NCBI GenBank assembly: GCA_905221605.1 | Contig: CAJNDS010001613.1 | Span: 155,401 to 219,400 of the forward strand | Direction: 5' to 3' | DNA: 64,000 bases | Source of the DNA: Symbiodinium natans | Lineage: Eukaryota; Sar; Dinophyceae; Suessiales; Symbiodiniaceae | Shown: positions 32,171-44,339 of the stretch, piece after piece | How the letters are laid out: each line of letters starts with the position of its first letter | Position numbering within the stretch: the first letter of the stretch is position 1 | Notes under the pieces: generated by a model | The model's input: only the letters and a program-made list of their open reading frames with translations | Told to the model about the DNA's origin: nothing | Databases searched by the model: none | Program-made: the position numbers and the translations under genes

Positions 32171-32722
32171 TCTAAGAGAACCCTTTCATTTCTATCTTAG
32201 GCGTCCGCTATCTTCCCCTAGACCCTAAGTCCTAAACCCTAAACCCTAAACCCTAAACCCTAAACCCTAAACCCTAAACCCTAAACCCTAAACCCCCCGC
32301 CCCCCCCCCCCAAATCTCATCCTCGAAGCTTCTGCCCGACGGCAAGCTCGAGCTCCAATCTTTGGGAGGTCCGTGAGCTGCGCTGGGAGCTTCGCTGGGC
32401 CGGACTTGTTAATCCTGAGCCATCGGTAGCAGTCTTCGCCTGAATAAGTTATCTTAAGCTGTGTATGTATGTGTATGTCTGTATGTATGTATGTATGTAT
32501 GTACGTAACAGAAAGCTGTGTCTGTGAATATATATATATATATAGATAGATAGATAGATAGATACAGATAGATGGTCATGTCTCAAACAGATGGTCCCTT
32601 TTAAGGTCTTTATGAGAAGGTGGCCCAGGTACCCCAAAAGGGAGCCAATTTTAGTTTAGGGTTTAGGGTTTCGGGCTTAGGCTTTGGGTTTAGGGTTTAG
32701 GGTTTAGGGATATAACCCTTAC
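32171..32722. other. telomere array, ambiguous island, TATG/TAGA microsatellite
   Basis: CCCTAAA array 32226-32296. Island 32310-32440 is open on both strands (minus GEDCYRWLRINKSGPAKLPA). (TGTA)n/(TAGA)n microsatellites at 32457-32576. TTTAGGG array to 32709. Confidence 0.5.
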
Positions 32723-32862
32723 TCTGAGACATAGAGCTGCTGCGTATGGGAGCCTTCTAAGATGTGATCATTGCGGGTGCTCTCTGGGCTTAAGAGACCA
32801 TAAAGATGACAAAATCTCTCTCCAAGAAATACCCAGATTCCTTCTGAACTGCCGTCCATGGC
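32723..32862 (-). CDS. candidate 140-bp exon
   Basis: Acceptor GGGCGCAG, frame AMDGSSEGIWVFLGERFCHL then YGLLSPESTRNDHILEGSHT and QQLYVSE, donor GTAAGG. Both splice sites match consensus well. Unknown family. Confidence 0.45.
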
Positions 32863-32909
32863 CTGCGCCCACTTTTTTTTTTTTTTTTTTTTGGGGGGGG
32901 GGGGGGGGT

Positions 32910-33020
32910 TTCTGGATTCGAGCTGGTGAGTTCGGCGCTATTCACGTCGAGTGCAGAGACGTCCGAACTCAAATTCGACAAAGGGCTCTCTCTTCCCTTG
33001 TCTTGCGTGTTGGCTTCGCT
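32910..33020 (-). CDS. candidate exon, Ser-rich
   Basis: Minus frame SEANTQDKGRESPLSNLSSD then VSALDVNSAELTSSNPE. A T14/G17 tract lies immediately downstream. Confidence 0.35.
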
Positions 33021-33096
33021 AAACCCTAAACCCTAAACCCTAAACCCTAAACCCTAAACGGCCCTAAACCCTAAACCCTAAACCCTAAAACCTAAA

Positions 33097-33147
33097 CCAC
33101 TTGTTTGAAACACATTGGCATCCTCGGCTGGTCGCTTGGCTTGGAGG
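33097..33147 (-). CDS. candidate 51-bp exon
   Basis: Acceptor CGATCTTGCAG, frame DLQAKRPAEDANVFQTSG. The donor GTTTAGG belongs to the telomere-like array that follows. Confidence 0.4.
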
Positions 33148-33297
33148 TCTGCAAGATCGCAAGATGGCTTGAAAAAAAACGCAAGACTCCAGGTTCGGCT
33201 CGATGCGGGTTTAGGGCTTAGGGCTTAGGGCTTAGGGCTTAGGGTTTAGGGTTTAGGGTTTAGGGTTTAGGGTTTAGGGCTTAGGGTTTAGGGAAAC

Positions 33298-33412
33298 CTT
33301 GCGGAGTATGGCCTCTGGGTTTCTAGGCTGGGCCGGCGTGCCACACACTTGTGAGAGAAGTTCCTGGGATGCCCCTGAGCCTTCGTGTCGCTCACCACAC
33401 CCCGCCTGCGAC
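33298..33412 (-). CDS. candidate exon
   Basis: Minus frame VVSDTKAQGHPRNFSHKCVA then RRPSLETQRPYSAR, donor GTTTCC. Upstream border unclear. Confidence 0.3.
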
Positions 33413-33521
33413 CCCATACGCCCCTACCCACTGACCCAAACCCTAAACCCTAAACCCTAAAACCTAACCCTAAACCCTATAAACCCTAAAGCCTAAACCC
33501 TAAACTACCCCCCCCCCCCCC

Positions 33522-33620
33522 CATCCAGGTCCCTTCGGAAGAGCGGCTTCATGTTGTCCATGCCTTGGAAAGCCGACTCTCGCGCCACAGCAGGGCTCAT
33601 CATGAGCATGAGCGGCTCGG
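33522..33620 (-). CDS. candidate exon
   Basis: Minus frame MSPAVARESAFQGMDNMKPL then FRRDLDG, high GC3. Confidence 0.35.
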
Positions 33621-33846
33621 TGGGGGGGAGGGGGAGGGGGCGCGCATCATGAGCACCAGTGACCCCATAGGCATTGGCTCAGGGTCCTCGTTTGTGTCTG
33701 TGGGTGGGTGGGGGAGGGGGGTGGGGGAGGGCTCCCTCTCCGCTCACAAGCGGTTTCAAGCAGCTGTGCTGCCTGCGCTGTGCGCCTGTAGGCGCAGCCC
33801 CTTCGAGATGGGAGGCCCCAAAACCCTAAACCCTACACAAAATAAC

Positions 33847-33928
33847 CATCGATCATCGACGTTCTGGCCTTTCTGCGCTCATTGCTGATCGTGGACAGCT
33901 GCCCGGGCGTGATCTTTCGTTCGTGGTC
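33847..33928 (-). CDS. candidate 82-bp exon
   Basis: Acceptor CTTTGGGCCAG, frame DHERKITPGQLSTISNERRK then ARTSMIDG, donor GTTATT. Confidence 0.4.
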
Positions 33929-34094
33929 CTGGCCCAAAGCCCGAGCTGAATGACCCCCTATACCTGTACTAAACCCCAAACCCTAAACCCTAAACCCTAA
34001 GAGACAAAAGCCAGAACCAATCGCACCACCCTCTCAGACACCAGCCACGATGGAACGAAAGAGAGTTGTAACCACAGACCCCCACCGTCCCCAC

Positions 34095-34133
34095 CTCATG
34101 CCCCGCAACAATTCACGTTGACCATCGCATGCG
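34095..34133 (-). CDS. candidate 39-bp exon
   Basis: Acceptor TTGTTGCCAG, frame ACDGQRELLRGMR, donor GTGGGG. Confidence 0.3.
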
Positions 34134-34239
34134 CTGGCAACAAGCCCTAAACCCTAAACCCTAAACCCTAAACCCTAAACCCTAAACCCTAAACCCTAAA
34201 CCCTAAACCCTAAACCCTAATTCCTTTCTACCGCTTCAT

Positions 34240-34321
34240 TCATGAAGACCAAAAGTTTATGTCCTCCAGGCTGAGCTCGTCCGCCTCTCCGTTCTCGCGC
34301 CAGTTCTGCACCAAAGGGCTT
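34240..34321 (-). CDS. candidate exon
   Basis: Acceptor CCTCATCAG, frame SPLVQNWRENGEADELSLED then INFWSS and TGA. A second minus frame is also open here (KPFGAELARERRGGRAQPGG). Confidence 0.3.
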
Positions 34322-34410
34322 CTGATGAGGGTTTAGGGTTTAGGGTTTAGGGTTTAGGGTTTAGGGTTTAGGGTTTAGGGTTTAGGGTTTAGGGTTTAGG
34401 GTTCAGGGCA

Positions 34411-34452
34411 CTTGGCAGTTGCTTGTATAAGGCGTTTCGTGAAGCCCTCCAT
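34411..34452 (-). CDS. possible first exon
   Basis: Minus strand ATG at 34452, MEGFTKRLIQATAK, then into a telomere-like array. It could be the start of the minus-strand gene; unsupported beyond the frame. Confidence 0.2.
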
Positions 34453-34518
34453 GGCAATTCAAGCGTCGAACCGCAACCGCAAAGGAGCATGCCCCAACAC
34501 CCCCAAAACTTTTCTGGC

Positions 34519-34605
34519 CCTTCGTAGGGAATGAGGGAATGTGGGACCCTAGAAATACCCTTTAAGGGATTCTATAGGGTACCTCATTCCCTCATTCCCA
34601 CGAAG
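34519..34605. mobile_element. MITE family G copy
   Basis: Inverted ends CTTCGTAGGGAATGAGGGAA and TTCCCTCATTCCCACGAAG, core CCCTTTAAGGGATTCTATAG. Related to 57352-57473 and 42945-43015. Confidence 0.75.
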
Positions 34606-34639
34606 AACCATCAGGCCATCCTGGTCTCCGGTCACCCTA

Positions 34640-34852
34640 AGCCCTAAACCCTAAACCCTAAACCCTAAACCCTAAACCCTAAACCCTAAACCCGAAGCCC
34701 GAAGCCCGAAGCCCGAAACCCGACCCGAAACCCCAAGCCCCAAGCCCCAAGCCCTAAGCCCTAAACCCTAAACCCCTAAACCCCTAAACCCCTAAACCCC
34801 TAAACCCCTAAACCCCTAAACCCCTAAACCCCTAAACCCCTAAACCCCTAAG
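34640..34852. repeat. CCCTAAA and CCCCTAAA arrays
   Basis: Perfect CCCTAAA, a CCCGAAG variant patch, then ~13 units of the 8-mer CCCCTAAA. Confidence 0.95.
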
Positions 34853-34885
34853 TACGTAGGACCTTTAGGGTCTATTTGGCACGCC

Positions 34886-36845
34886 TCTTTTGCCGCCGGG
34901 GAAATCCCTAGATTTGATTTTCAAGGATTTCATGAAATTTAAAATGCCCAAAAAATCCTTGAAATCCTTAAAAAAATCAAATCCCGGGATTTAATATTTT
35001 AAGGATTTCAAGGATTTTTTGGGCATTTTAAATTTTATGAAATCCTTGAAAAATCAAATCCCGGGATTTAATTTTTCAAGGATTTCAAGGATTTCATAAA
35101 ATTTAAATACCGGAACTCCTGTAAAGCAAACCGCCCCCCTCCCCACTCAGAGTACGGGGAAGACCACGCGGATTTTAAAATTTATGAAATCCTTGAAATC
35201 CTTGAAAAATTAAATCCCGGGATTTGATTTTTCAAGGATTTCATGAAATTTAAAATGCCCAAAAAATCCTTGAAATCCTTAAAAAAATCAAATCCCGGGA
35301 TTTAATATTTTAAGGATTTCAAGGCTTTTTTGGGCATTTTAAATTTTATGAAATCCTTGAAAAATTAAGTCCCGGGATTTGATTTTTCAAGGATTTCAAG
35401 GATTTCATAAATTTTAAAATCCACGTGGTCTTCCCGTACTCTGAGTGGGGAGGGGGGGGTTTGCTTTTGCAGGAGTTCCGGTATTTAAATTTTATGAAAT
35501 CCTTGAAATCCTTGAAAAATTAAATCCCGGGATTAAAATTTTTCAAGGATTTCATGAAATTTAAAATGCCCAAAAAATCCTTGAAATCCTTAAAAAAATC
35601 AAATCCCGGGATTTAATATTTTAAGGATTTCAAGGATTTTTTGGGCATTTTAAATTTTATGAAATCCTTGAAAAATTAAATCCCGGGATTTGATTTTTCA
35701 AGGATTTCAAGGATTTCATAAATTTCAAAAACCCGCGTGGTCTTCCCGTACTCTGAGTGGGGAGGGGGGCGTTTGCTTTTGCAGGAGTTCCGGTATTTAA
35801 ATTTTATGAAATCCTTGAAATCCTTGAAAAATTAAATCCCGGGATTTGATTTTTCAAGGATTTCATGAAATTTAAAATGCCCAAAAAATCCTTGAAATCC
35901 TTAAAAAATCAAATCCCGGGATTTAATATTTTAAGGATTTCAAGGGTTTTTTTGGCATTTTAAATTTTATGAAATCCTTGAAAAATCAAATCCCGGGATT
36001 TAATTTTTCAAGGATTTCAAGGATTTCATAAATTTTAAAATCCGCGTGGTCTTCCCGTACTCTGAGTGGGGAGGGGGGGGGTTTGCTTTTGCAGGAGTTC
36101 CGGTATTTAAATTTTATGAAATCCTTGAAATCCTTGAAAAATTAAATCCCGGGATTTAATTTTTCAAGGATTTCATGAAATTGAAAATGCCCAAAAAATC
36201 CTTGAAATCCTTAAAATATTAAATCCCGGGATTTGATTTTTTTAAGGATTTCAAGGGTTTTTTGGGCATTTTAAATTTCATGAAATCCTTGAAAAATCAA
36301 ATCCCGGGATTTGATTTTTCAAGGATTTCAAGGATTTCATAAATTTTAAAATCCGCGTGGTCTTCCCGTACTCTGAGAGGGGAGGGGGGGGGTTTGCTTT
36401 TGCAGGAGTTCCGGTATTTAAATTTTATGAAGTCCTTGAAATCCTTGAAAAATCAAATCCCGGGATTTAATTTTTCAAGGATTTCATAAAATTTAAAATG
36501 CCCCAAAAATCCTTGAAATCCTTAAAAAATCAAATCCCGGGATTTAATATTTTAAGGATTTCAAGGCTTTTTTGGGCATTTTAAATTTTATGAAATCCTT
36601 GAAAAATTAAATCCCGGGATTTGATTTTTCAAGGATTTCAAGGATTTCATAAATTTTAAAATCCGCGTGGTCTTCCCGTACTCTGAGTGGGGAGGGGGGC
36701 GTTTGCTTTTGCAGGAGCTCCGGTATTTAAAGTTTATGAAATCCTTGAAATCCTTGAAAAACTAAATCCCGGGATTTAATTTTTCAAGGATTTCATGAAA
36801 TTTAAAATGCCCAAAAAATCATTGAAATCCTTAAAGAACTAAATC
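34886..36845. repeat. ~310-bp palindromic AAATCC/CCCGGG satellite
   Basis: The landmark GTGGTCTTCCCGTACTCTGA recurs at 35425, 35737, 36046, 36357 and 36667, with an inverted copy at ~35145-35172. Units are built from ATCCTTGAAATCC and GATTTCAAGGAT arms around CCCGGG. Confidence 0.95.
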
Positions 36846-36854
36846 CCGGGGTTC

Positions 36855-36970
36855 GGTTTAGGGTTTAGGGTTTAGGGTTTAGGGTTTAGGGTTTAGGGTT
36901 TAGGGTTTAGGGTTTAGGGTTTAGGGTTTAGGGTTTAGGGTTTAGGGTTTAGGGTTTAGGGTTTAGGGTA
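36855..36970 (+). repeat. perfect TTTAGGG array
   Basis: About 16 uninterrupted units embedded inside the satellite block. Confidence 0.95.
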
Positions 36971-37084
36971 ATATCCTTGAAACCCTTAACAAAAATCAAA
37001 TACCGGATTTGATGGTGTAAGGAGTTCATAAAAAGTTAAGATGCCGAAAAAGAATTAAAACCCTTCAAAATCAAACCCCGGGAT

Positions 37085-37452
37085 TTGTCTTTTCCAGGAT
37101 TTCAGACATACCCGCTCATTGCCCATCCCACATCACCCCGCATCATCTCCCATCGTTTCTCTCATCCCCCATCATGCCCCATCATCCCCCAATCATCCCC
37201 CATCATCTCCCATCATCATTCCCCGTCATCTCTCATAATCCCTTTCACCCCCCCATCATCCACCATCATCCCCCATCAGGCCCCCATCATCGTCCCCGAT
37301 CAGCCCCTATCATGCCCCATCATGTCTCTCATCCCGCGTCATCCCCCATCATTCCCCATCATCCCCCATCATCTCCCATCATCCCGCATCATCCCCCATC
37401 ATCCCCCATCATCATTCCCCATCATCTCCCATAATCCCTTTCACCCCCCATC
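37085..37452. repeat. CATCCCC/CATCAT degenerate array
   Basis: Repeats of CCCATCATCCCCCATCAT; the Ser/Pro/His ORFs are repeat translations. Confidence 0.9.
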
Positions 37453-37454
37453 TT

Positions 37455-40400
37455 GAGGGGTTAGTGACTGCCCTAGAGGTTAGTCGTATGTCCCCCCGCT
37501 TCGTGTTGTTGTGATTTGGTAGGGGCCCAGAGGTTTGTATGAGTTGTTTTCTTGGTTCGTGTTGTAAGGGTTTTGTGAGGGCCCCGGAGGTTTGTCGCAT
37601 GTCCGATTTCTTCGTGCTTGTAGGGTTTGGGGATTGTCTAGATAATTGTCAAAAATCATTCCTTCCGCGCTCGTACTATGAGGGGCTAGTGGCTGCCCTA
37701 GAGGTTTGTTGTATATTCCCCCGCTTCGTGTTCCTGAGATTTGGTAGGGGCCAGAGGCTTGTCATATGTCCCCTCCCTTCGTCCCTTCGTGTTGTGAGGG
37801 TTGCATTCGGCCTTGGAGGTTTGTCGTATGTCCCCTTTCTTGGCGTCTAGATGATTGTCATCATAAGTCATTTGCTTCCGTGGTCGTATTATGAGGGCTA
37901 TTGACCGCCCTAGAGGTTTGTCGTATGCCTCCCTGCTTCGTGTTCCTGTGAGTTGGGAGGGGCCTAGAGGTTTATCTTTTGTCCCCTCCCTTCGTCCCTT
38001 CGTATTGTAAGGGTTTCGTGAGCGCTCTGGAGGTTTTTCATATGTCCCCTTTGTTCGTGCTTGTAGGGTTGAGGGAGTGTCTAGATGATTATCATATATC
38101 ATTTGCTTCCGCAGTCGCTATGAGGGTATTGATTGCCCTAAAGATTTCTCGTGTGCCCCCCCCGCTTCGTATTCCTGTGATTTGGTAGGGGTCTAGAGGT
38201 TTGTCGTAATTCCTCTCCCTTCGTTCCTTCGTGGGATGTTTGCGTGTGTCCCCTTTCTTCGTGCTTGTAGGGTTTGGGGAGCCTAGACGACTGATATATA
38301 TATATATAATTCGATTCCGCGCTCGTATTGTGAGGGGCTAGTGATCGCCCTAGAGGTTTGTCGTATGTCCCCCCCATTTCCTGTTCCTGAGATTTGGTAG
38401 GGGCCTAGAGCTTTGTCGTATGTCCCCTCCTTTCGCCCCTTCGTGTTGTAGGGGTTTTGTTGGGCCTTGAAGGCTTGTCGTGTGTCCCCTTTCTTCGTGC
38501 TTGGAGAGTTTGAGGAGCGTCGAGATGACTACCATACATCATTTGCTTCCGTGCTCGTACTATGTGGGGTTAGTGACTGCCCTAGAGGTTTGTCGTATGT
38601 CCCCTTCCTTCGTCCCTTCGCGTTGTATGGGTGGTAAGGGTTTTGTGAGGGCCCTGGAGGCTAGTCGTATATCCACTTTCTTCGAGCTTGTAGGGTTTGG
38701 GGGGGAGCGTCTAGAGTCTAGATGATCGTCATATATGATTTGCTTCCGTGCTCAAACTATGAGGGGCTAGTGACTGTCATAGAGGTTTGTCATTTGTCCC
38801 CCCCGTTTCCTTGGTCCTGTGATTTGGTAGGGGCTTAGAGGTTTGTCATACGTTCCCTCGCTTCGTCCTTTCGTGTTGCAAGGGTTTTGTGAGAGCCCGG
38901 CAAATTTGCCGTATGTCCCTTTTCTTCTTGCTTGTAGGGTTTGGGGAGCGTCTAGACGACTGACATATGTAATTTGATTCCGGGCTCGTATTGTGCGGGG
39001 CTAGTGACTGCCCTAGAGGTTTGTCGTATGCCCTCCTCTTGTTCCTGTGATGTAGTAGGGGCCTACAGGTTTGTCGTGTGTCCCCTTTCTTGGCATCTAG
39101 ATGATTGTCATAAGACATTTGCTTCTGTGGTCGTATTGTGAGGGCTATTGACTGCCCTAGAGGTTTGTCGTATGCCCCCCTGCTTCGTGTTCCTGTGAGT
39201 TGGAAGGGCCTAGAGGTTTATCTTTTGTCCCCTCCCTTCGTCCCTTCGTGTTGTAAGGGTTTCGTGAGCGCTCTGGAGGTTTTTCGTATGTCCCCTTTGT
39301 TCGTGCTTGCAGGGTTTGGGGAGTGTCTAGATGATTATCATATATCATTTGCTTCCGCAGTCGCTATGAGGGTATTGATTGCCCTAAAGATTTCTCGTGT
39401 GCCCCCCCCGCTTCGTATTCCTATGATTTGGTAGGGGTCTAGAGGTTTGTCGTAATTCCTCTCCCTTCGTTCCTTCGTGGGATGTTTGCGTGTGTCCCCT
39501 TTCTTCGTGCTTGTAGGGTTTGGGGAGCCTAGACGACTGATATATATATATATAATTCGATTCCGCGCTCGTATTGTGAGGGGCTAGTGATCGCCCTAGA
39601 GGTTTGTCGTATGTCCCCCCGATTCCTGTTCCTGAGCTTTGGTAGGGGCCTAGAGCTTTGTCGTATGTCCCCTCCTTTCGCCCCTTCGTGTTGTAGGGTT
39701 TGTTGGGCCTTGAAGGTTTGTCGTGTGTCCCCTTTCTTCGAGCTTGGAGAATTGAGGAGTGTCGAGATGATTACCATACATCATTTGCTTCCGTGCTCGT
39801 ACTATGTGGGGTTAGTGACTGCCCTAGAGGTTTGTCGTATGTCCCCTTCCTTCGTCCCTTCGCGTTGTATGGGTGGTAAGGGTTTTGTGAGGGCCCTGGA
39901 GGCTAGTCGTATATCCACTTTCTTCGAGCTTGTAGGGTTTGGGGGAGCGTCTAGAGTCTAGATGATCGTCATATATGATTTGCTTCCGTGCTCAAACTAT
40001 GAGGGGCTAGTGGCTGTCCTAGAGGTTTGTCATTTGTCCCCCCCGTTTCCTTGGTCCTGTGATTTGGTAGGGCTTAGAGGTTTGTCATACGTTCCCTCGC
40101 TTCGTCCTTTCGTGTTGCAAGGGTTTTGTGAGAGCCCTGCAAATTTGCCGTGTGTCCCCTTTCTTCTCACTTGTAGGGTTTGGGGAGCGTCTAGACGACT
40201 GACATATAATTTGATTCCGTGCTCGTATTGTGAGGGGCTAGTGATTGCCCTAGAGGTTTGTCGTATGTCCCCCCGATTCCTGTTCCTGAGATTTGGTAGG
40301 GGCTTAGAGCTTTGTCGTATGTCCCCTCCTTTCGCCCCTTCGTGTTGTAGGGGTTTTGTTGGGCCTTGAAGGTTTGTCGTGTGTCCCCTTTCTTCGTGCT

Positions 40401-42520
40401 TGGAGAGTTTGAGGAGCGTCGAGATGATTACCATACATCATTTGCTTCCGTGCTCGTACTATGTGGGGTTACTGACTGCCCTAGAGGTTTGTCGTATGTC
40501 CCCTTCCTTCGTCCCTTCGCGTTGTATGGGTGGTAAGGGTTTTGTGAGGGCCCTGGAGGCTAGTCGTATATCCACTTTCTTCGAGCTTGTAGGGTTTGGG
40601 GGAGCGTCTAGAGTCTAGATGATCGTCATATATGATTTGCTTCCGTGCTCAAACTATGAGGGGCTAGTGGCTGTCCTAGAGGTTTGTCATTTGTCCCCCC
40701 CGTTTCCTTGGTCCTGTGATTTGGTAGGGGCTTAGAGGTTTGTCATACGTTCCCTCGCTTCGTCCTTTCGTGTTGCAAGGGTTTTTGTGAGAGCCCTGCA
40801 AATTTGCCGTGTGTCCCCTTTCTTCTCACTTGTAGGGTTTGGGGAGCGTCTAGACGACTGACATATAACTTGAGTCCGTGCTCGTATTGTGAGGGGCTAG
40901 TGACTGCCCTAGGGGTTTGTCGTATGCCCCCCCCCCCGCTTCCTTGTTCCTGTGATGTAGTAGGGGCCTACAGGTTTGTCGTATGTCCCCTGCCTTCGTC
41001 CTTTCGTGTTGTAAGGCTGATAAAGTTTTTCTGAGGGCCCTTGGAGATTTGTCGTATGTCCCCACGCTTCGTGTTCCTGAGATTTGGTAGGGGCCAGAGA
41101 CTTGTCGAATGTCCCCTCCTTTCGTCCCTTCGTGTTGAAATTGCTTTGTTGGGGGAAGGTTTGTCGTATGTCACCTTTCTTTCTTCTTAGAGGGTTTGGG
41201 GATCTTCTAGAAAACTGTCATATATCATTTGCTTCCGTGCTCGTATTATGAGGGGCTGGTGTTTGTCATAGAGGTTTGTCGTATGTCCCGCCGCTTTCTG
41301 TTCCTGCGATGTGGTAGGGGCCTAAAGAGGTTTGTCGTGTGCCCCCTCCCTTCGTCCCTTTGAGTTGCAAGGGTTTTGTTGGACCTGGAAGATTTATCGT
41401 ATGTCTCCTTTCTTCGTGCTTGTAGGGCGTGGGGAGCGTCTAGATGATTATCATATATGATTTGCTTCCGTGCTCGTATTATGAGGGGCTAGTGACTGCC
41501 CTAGAGGTTTGTTTTATGTCTCCCTGCTTCGTGTTCATGTCATTTGCTAGGGTCCTGGAGATTTGTCGTATGTCATTTTACCATAAACGAAATTAGATAC
41601 AATCCCTTCGTCCCTTCGTGTTGTAAGGGTTTCGTGAGGGTCCTAGAGGTTTGTCGTATGTGCCCTTCCTTCGTCCCTTCTTGTTGTAAGGGTTTTGTGA
41701 GGGCCCTGCAAATTTGCCGTATGTCCCTTTCTTCGTGCTTGTAGGATTTGGGCAGCGTCTAGATGATTGTCATTATCATTTGCTTCCGTGCTCGTACTAT
41801 GAGGCGCTAGTAACTGCCCTAGACCTTCAGGGCCCTCACAAAACCCTTACAACACGAAGGGACGAAGGGAGACGACATACGACAAACCTCTATCATCTAG
41901 ATGCTCCCCAAACCCTACAAGCAAGAAGAAAGGGGACATACGACAAACCTCCAGGGCCCTCACAGAACCCTTACAATAGGAAGGAATGAAGGGAGGCGAC
42001 ACACTACAAACCTTTAGGCCCCTACCAAATCACAGGATCACGAAGCGGGGGCGTCATCTGACAAACCTCCAGGCCAATCACTAGCCCCTCATAATACGAG
42101 CACGGAAGCACATGATATGTGATTATCATCTACACACTCCCCAGACCCTACAAGCACGAACAAAGGGGACATACGACAAACCTCCAGGACCCTCCCAAAA
42201 CCCTTACAACACGAAGGGACGAAGGGAGGGGACACACGACAAACCTTTAGCCCCCTACCAAATCACAGGAACACGAAGCGGGGGGACATACGACAAACCT
42301 CTAGGGCAGGCACTAGCCCTCATAATACGAGCACGGAAACACATCATATATGATAATCATTTGATGCTCCCCCAAAACCTATAAGAACGAGAAAGGGGAA
42401 GCACACAAACCTCCAAAGCCCTTACAAAACCCTTACAACACGAAGGGACGAAGGGAGGGGACATACGACAAACCTCTGGACCCTACCAAGTCACAGGAAA
42501 CACGAAGCGAGGGTGCTTGC
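37455..42520. repeat. ~200-260-bp satellite with GAGGTTTGTCGTATGTCCCC core
   Basis: The core occurs about three times per unit, with CTTCGTGTTGTAAGGGTTTT and TTTGCTTCCGTGCTCGTA. A ~1.25-kb segment is duplicated (38036 onward matches 39277 onward), with a further ~660-bp step at ~40426. Orientation flips at ~41824; the remainder is in reverse complement. Confidence 0.9.
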
Positions 42521-42555
42521 CTAAGTCTGGCTGTTGGCCGGCTGGATCTACATTT

Positions 42556-42870
<315 letters not shown>

Positions 42871-42944
42871 AAGTTTTGTAAATAGTAAACAAAGGGGCGT
42901 GCCAAATAGACCCTAAAGGTCCATGCCACATATATATATATAGG

Positions 42945-43015
42945 TACCCTGTATAATCCCCTAAAGGGCTTATAGAGGGGGGATATCGGGTACCTCATTC
43001 CCTCATTCCCTACTA
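42945..43015. mobile_element. MITE family G relative
   Basis: GTACCCTGTATAATCCCCTA then ATCGGGTACCTCATTCCCTC; shares the GGTACCTCATTCCCTCATTC end with 34519-34605. Confidence 0.55.
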
Positions 43016-43019
43016 ACCA

Positions 43020-43565
43020 ACAGTAGGCAGAAGCAACCTCCCAGTGTTTAGGGTTTAGGGTTTAGGGTTTAGGGTTTAGGGTTTAGGGTTTAGGGTTTAG
43101 GGTTTAGGGTTTAGGGGGTTCCGGGCTCGGGTTTTCGGTGTTTAGGGTTTAGGCTTTGGGGCTTAGGGTTTGGGGCTCAAAGCTCAAGATTAAAGGCAGA
43201 GGGACAAAACGTCCTGGTCAAGGGCAGAGGGGGCTTACCTCCGGAGTCGCGGTTGATACATGTGGTCAGTTCTCAAAGTTATGGTCCCTTTTGGGTGCCC
43301 TAACTACTGGGGTCCGCCTTGCAATGGTAGCCCCAAACGGGGCGTTCATGTAGAGAAGTGCATTGGCTTAGGGTCCTCAGAATACACTACATGCCACCAT
43401 TTTGGGATCTAACTCCAGAACGTCATTGCGAAGCTTTGCCGGACGGACACCCATATAGATACACCCACGAATATTTGTGCACACCTCTAAACTCTAAACC
43501 TTAAACCCTAAACCCTAAACCCTAATACTAAACCCTAAACCCTAAACCCTAAACCCTAAACCCAG
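43020..43565. other. TTTAGGG array and spacer
   Basis: Perfect TTTAGGG at 43046-43115. The spacer 43180-43480 has one minus-strand exon candidate (TCINRDSG then GTAAGC, near 43235-43262). CCCTAAA at 43490-43563. Confidence 0.5.
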
Positions 43566-43703
43566 AGCGACCCAAGCCCCCCCTCGGTGTACGGACCCTT
43601 TGTGAACTCTTTCTTGTGCAAGTCTCGGCCCTTGGCCACGCCTTTTGCGGCACCCCGGGTCAGGATGGCCAATGTGCGCCTTCCTTCTTCAAGAAGACCC
43701 CCA
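43566..43703 (-). CDS. candidate exon next to MITE
   Basis: Minus frame GGLLEEGRRTLAILTRGAAK then GVAKGRDLHKKEFTKGPYTE, ending at GTTTAG of a telomere-like array. It begins exactly where the family B element ends (...GCAGCCAAG). Confidence 0.4.
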
Positions 43704-43815
43704 CTTGGCTGCACTCAGGAGGGTAGCTAAAAATTAAACTTTTAGCTGCCTTATTAAGAAACCCAATTAACCCAAAAAGGGTAAGGATCTGAAGTTAGAG
43801 TAAAGTACTACACAG
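43704..43815 (-). mobile_element. MITE family B copy 1
   Basis: A 112-bp element flanked by CCCA on both sides (43700-43703, 43816-43819). The minus strand ends GAGTGCAGCCAAG at the exon border. Copy 2 at 48352-48454 ends identically next to another exon. Removing the element and one duplication keeps a frame open across the site (QMQAC then GGLLEEG), but with TG as donor. Confidence 0.65.
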
Positions 43816-44235
43816 CCCACATGCCTGCATCTGGCTTGCGCAAAGACCTGCACCCAAGGGGTGCGCCGGGTTTTGTCGCCTGTACCATACCCCAAATTGC
43901 AATCAGCATGAGGGGAGCGATACTGCTAGCCTAGCCGCTCGCCTGATGTGTGACATCAAGGCTTGCATGTTGTGCCGTCATATTTGGGGTATATTCGCTT
44001 AAAGTCGCCACGTTAAACGTGGTCCTCTTTATCCCCGCGCTGCACAGATCGCGTGCTCCGCGCGAGTACAACAAACTAATTCCAGCTTTGCTGGTCCTGC
44101 ATGAGTTTGCAGCAGGTACTCCAGAAGCGGTTTCGAGGCTAGCAGCCAAGCTTTTCAAAGCGAACATGATGGCCGAGAAGAGCCCCAAGAGAAGCAGCGA
44201 GAAGATACAAGAGACCTTGCAGTTGAGGCTCCTTC
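43816..44235 (-). CDS. candidate exon(s) with transmembrane helix
   Basis: Minus frame VSCIFSLLLLGLFSAIMFAL then KSLAASLETASGVPAANSCR and on to HASLDVTHQASG, stop at 43931. The downstream part is open in another frame. The plus strand over 43950-44300 is also open (LHEFAAGTPEAVSRLAAKLF), so the strand is not settled. Confidence 0.35.
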
Positions 44236-44339
44236 AGGGTTTGGGGCTTAGGGTTTCGGGCTTCAGGCTTGTTACCACTGAAGTAGGCCCTAAACCCTAA
44301 ACCCTAAACCCTAAACCCTAAACCCTAAACCACAGACTT

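Noticed and set aside
32457-32576. tRNA or structured RNA gene
   Set aside because: The folded-looking stretch is a TGTA/TAGA microsatellite; no tRNA arm pattern.
37085-37456. Ser/Pro/His-rich 86-123-aa ORFs
   Set aside because: Translations of the CATCCCC repeat.
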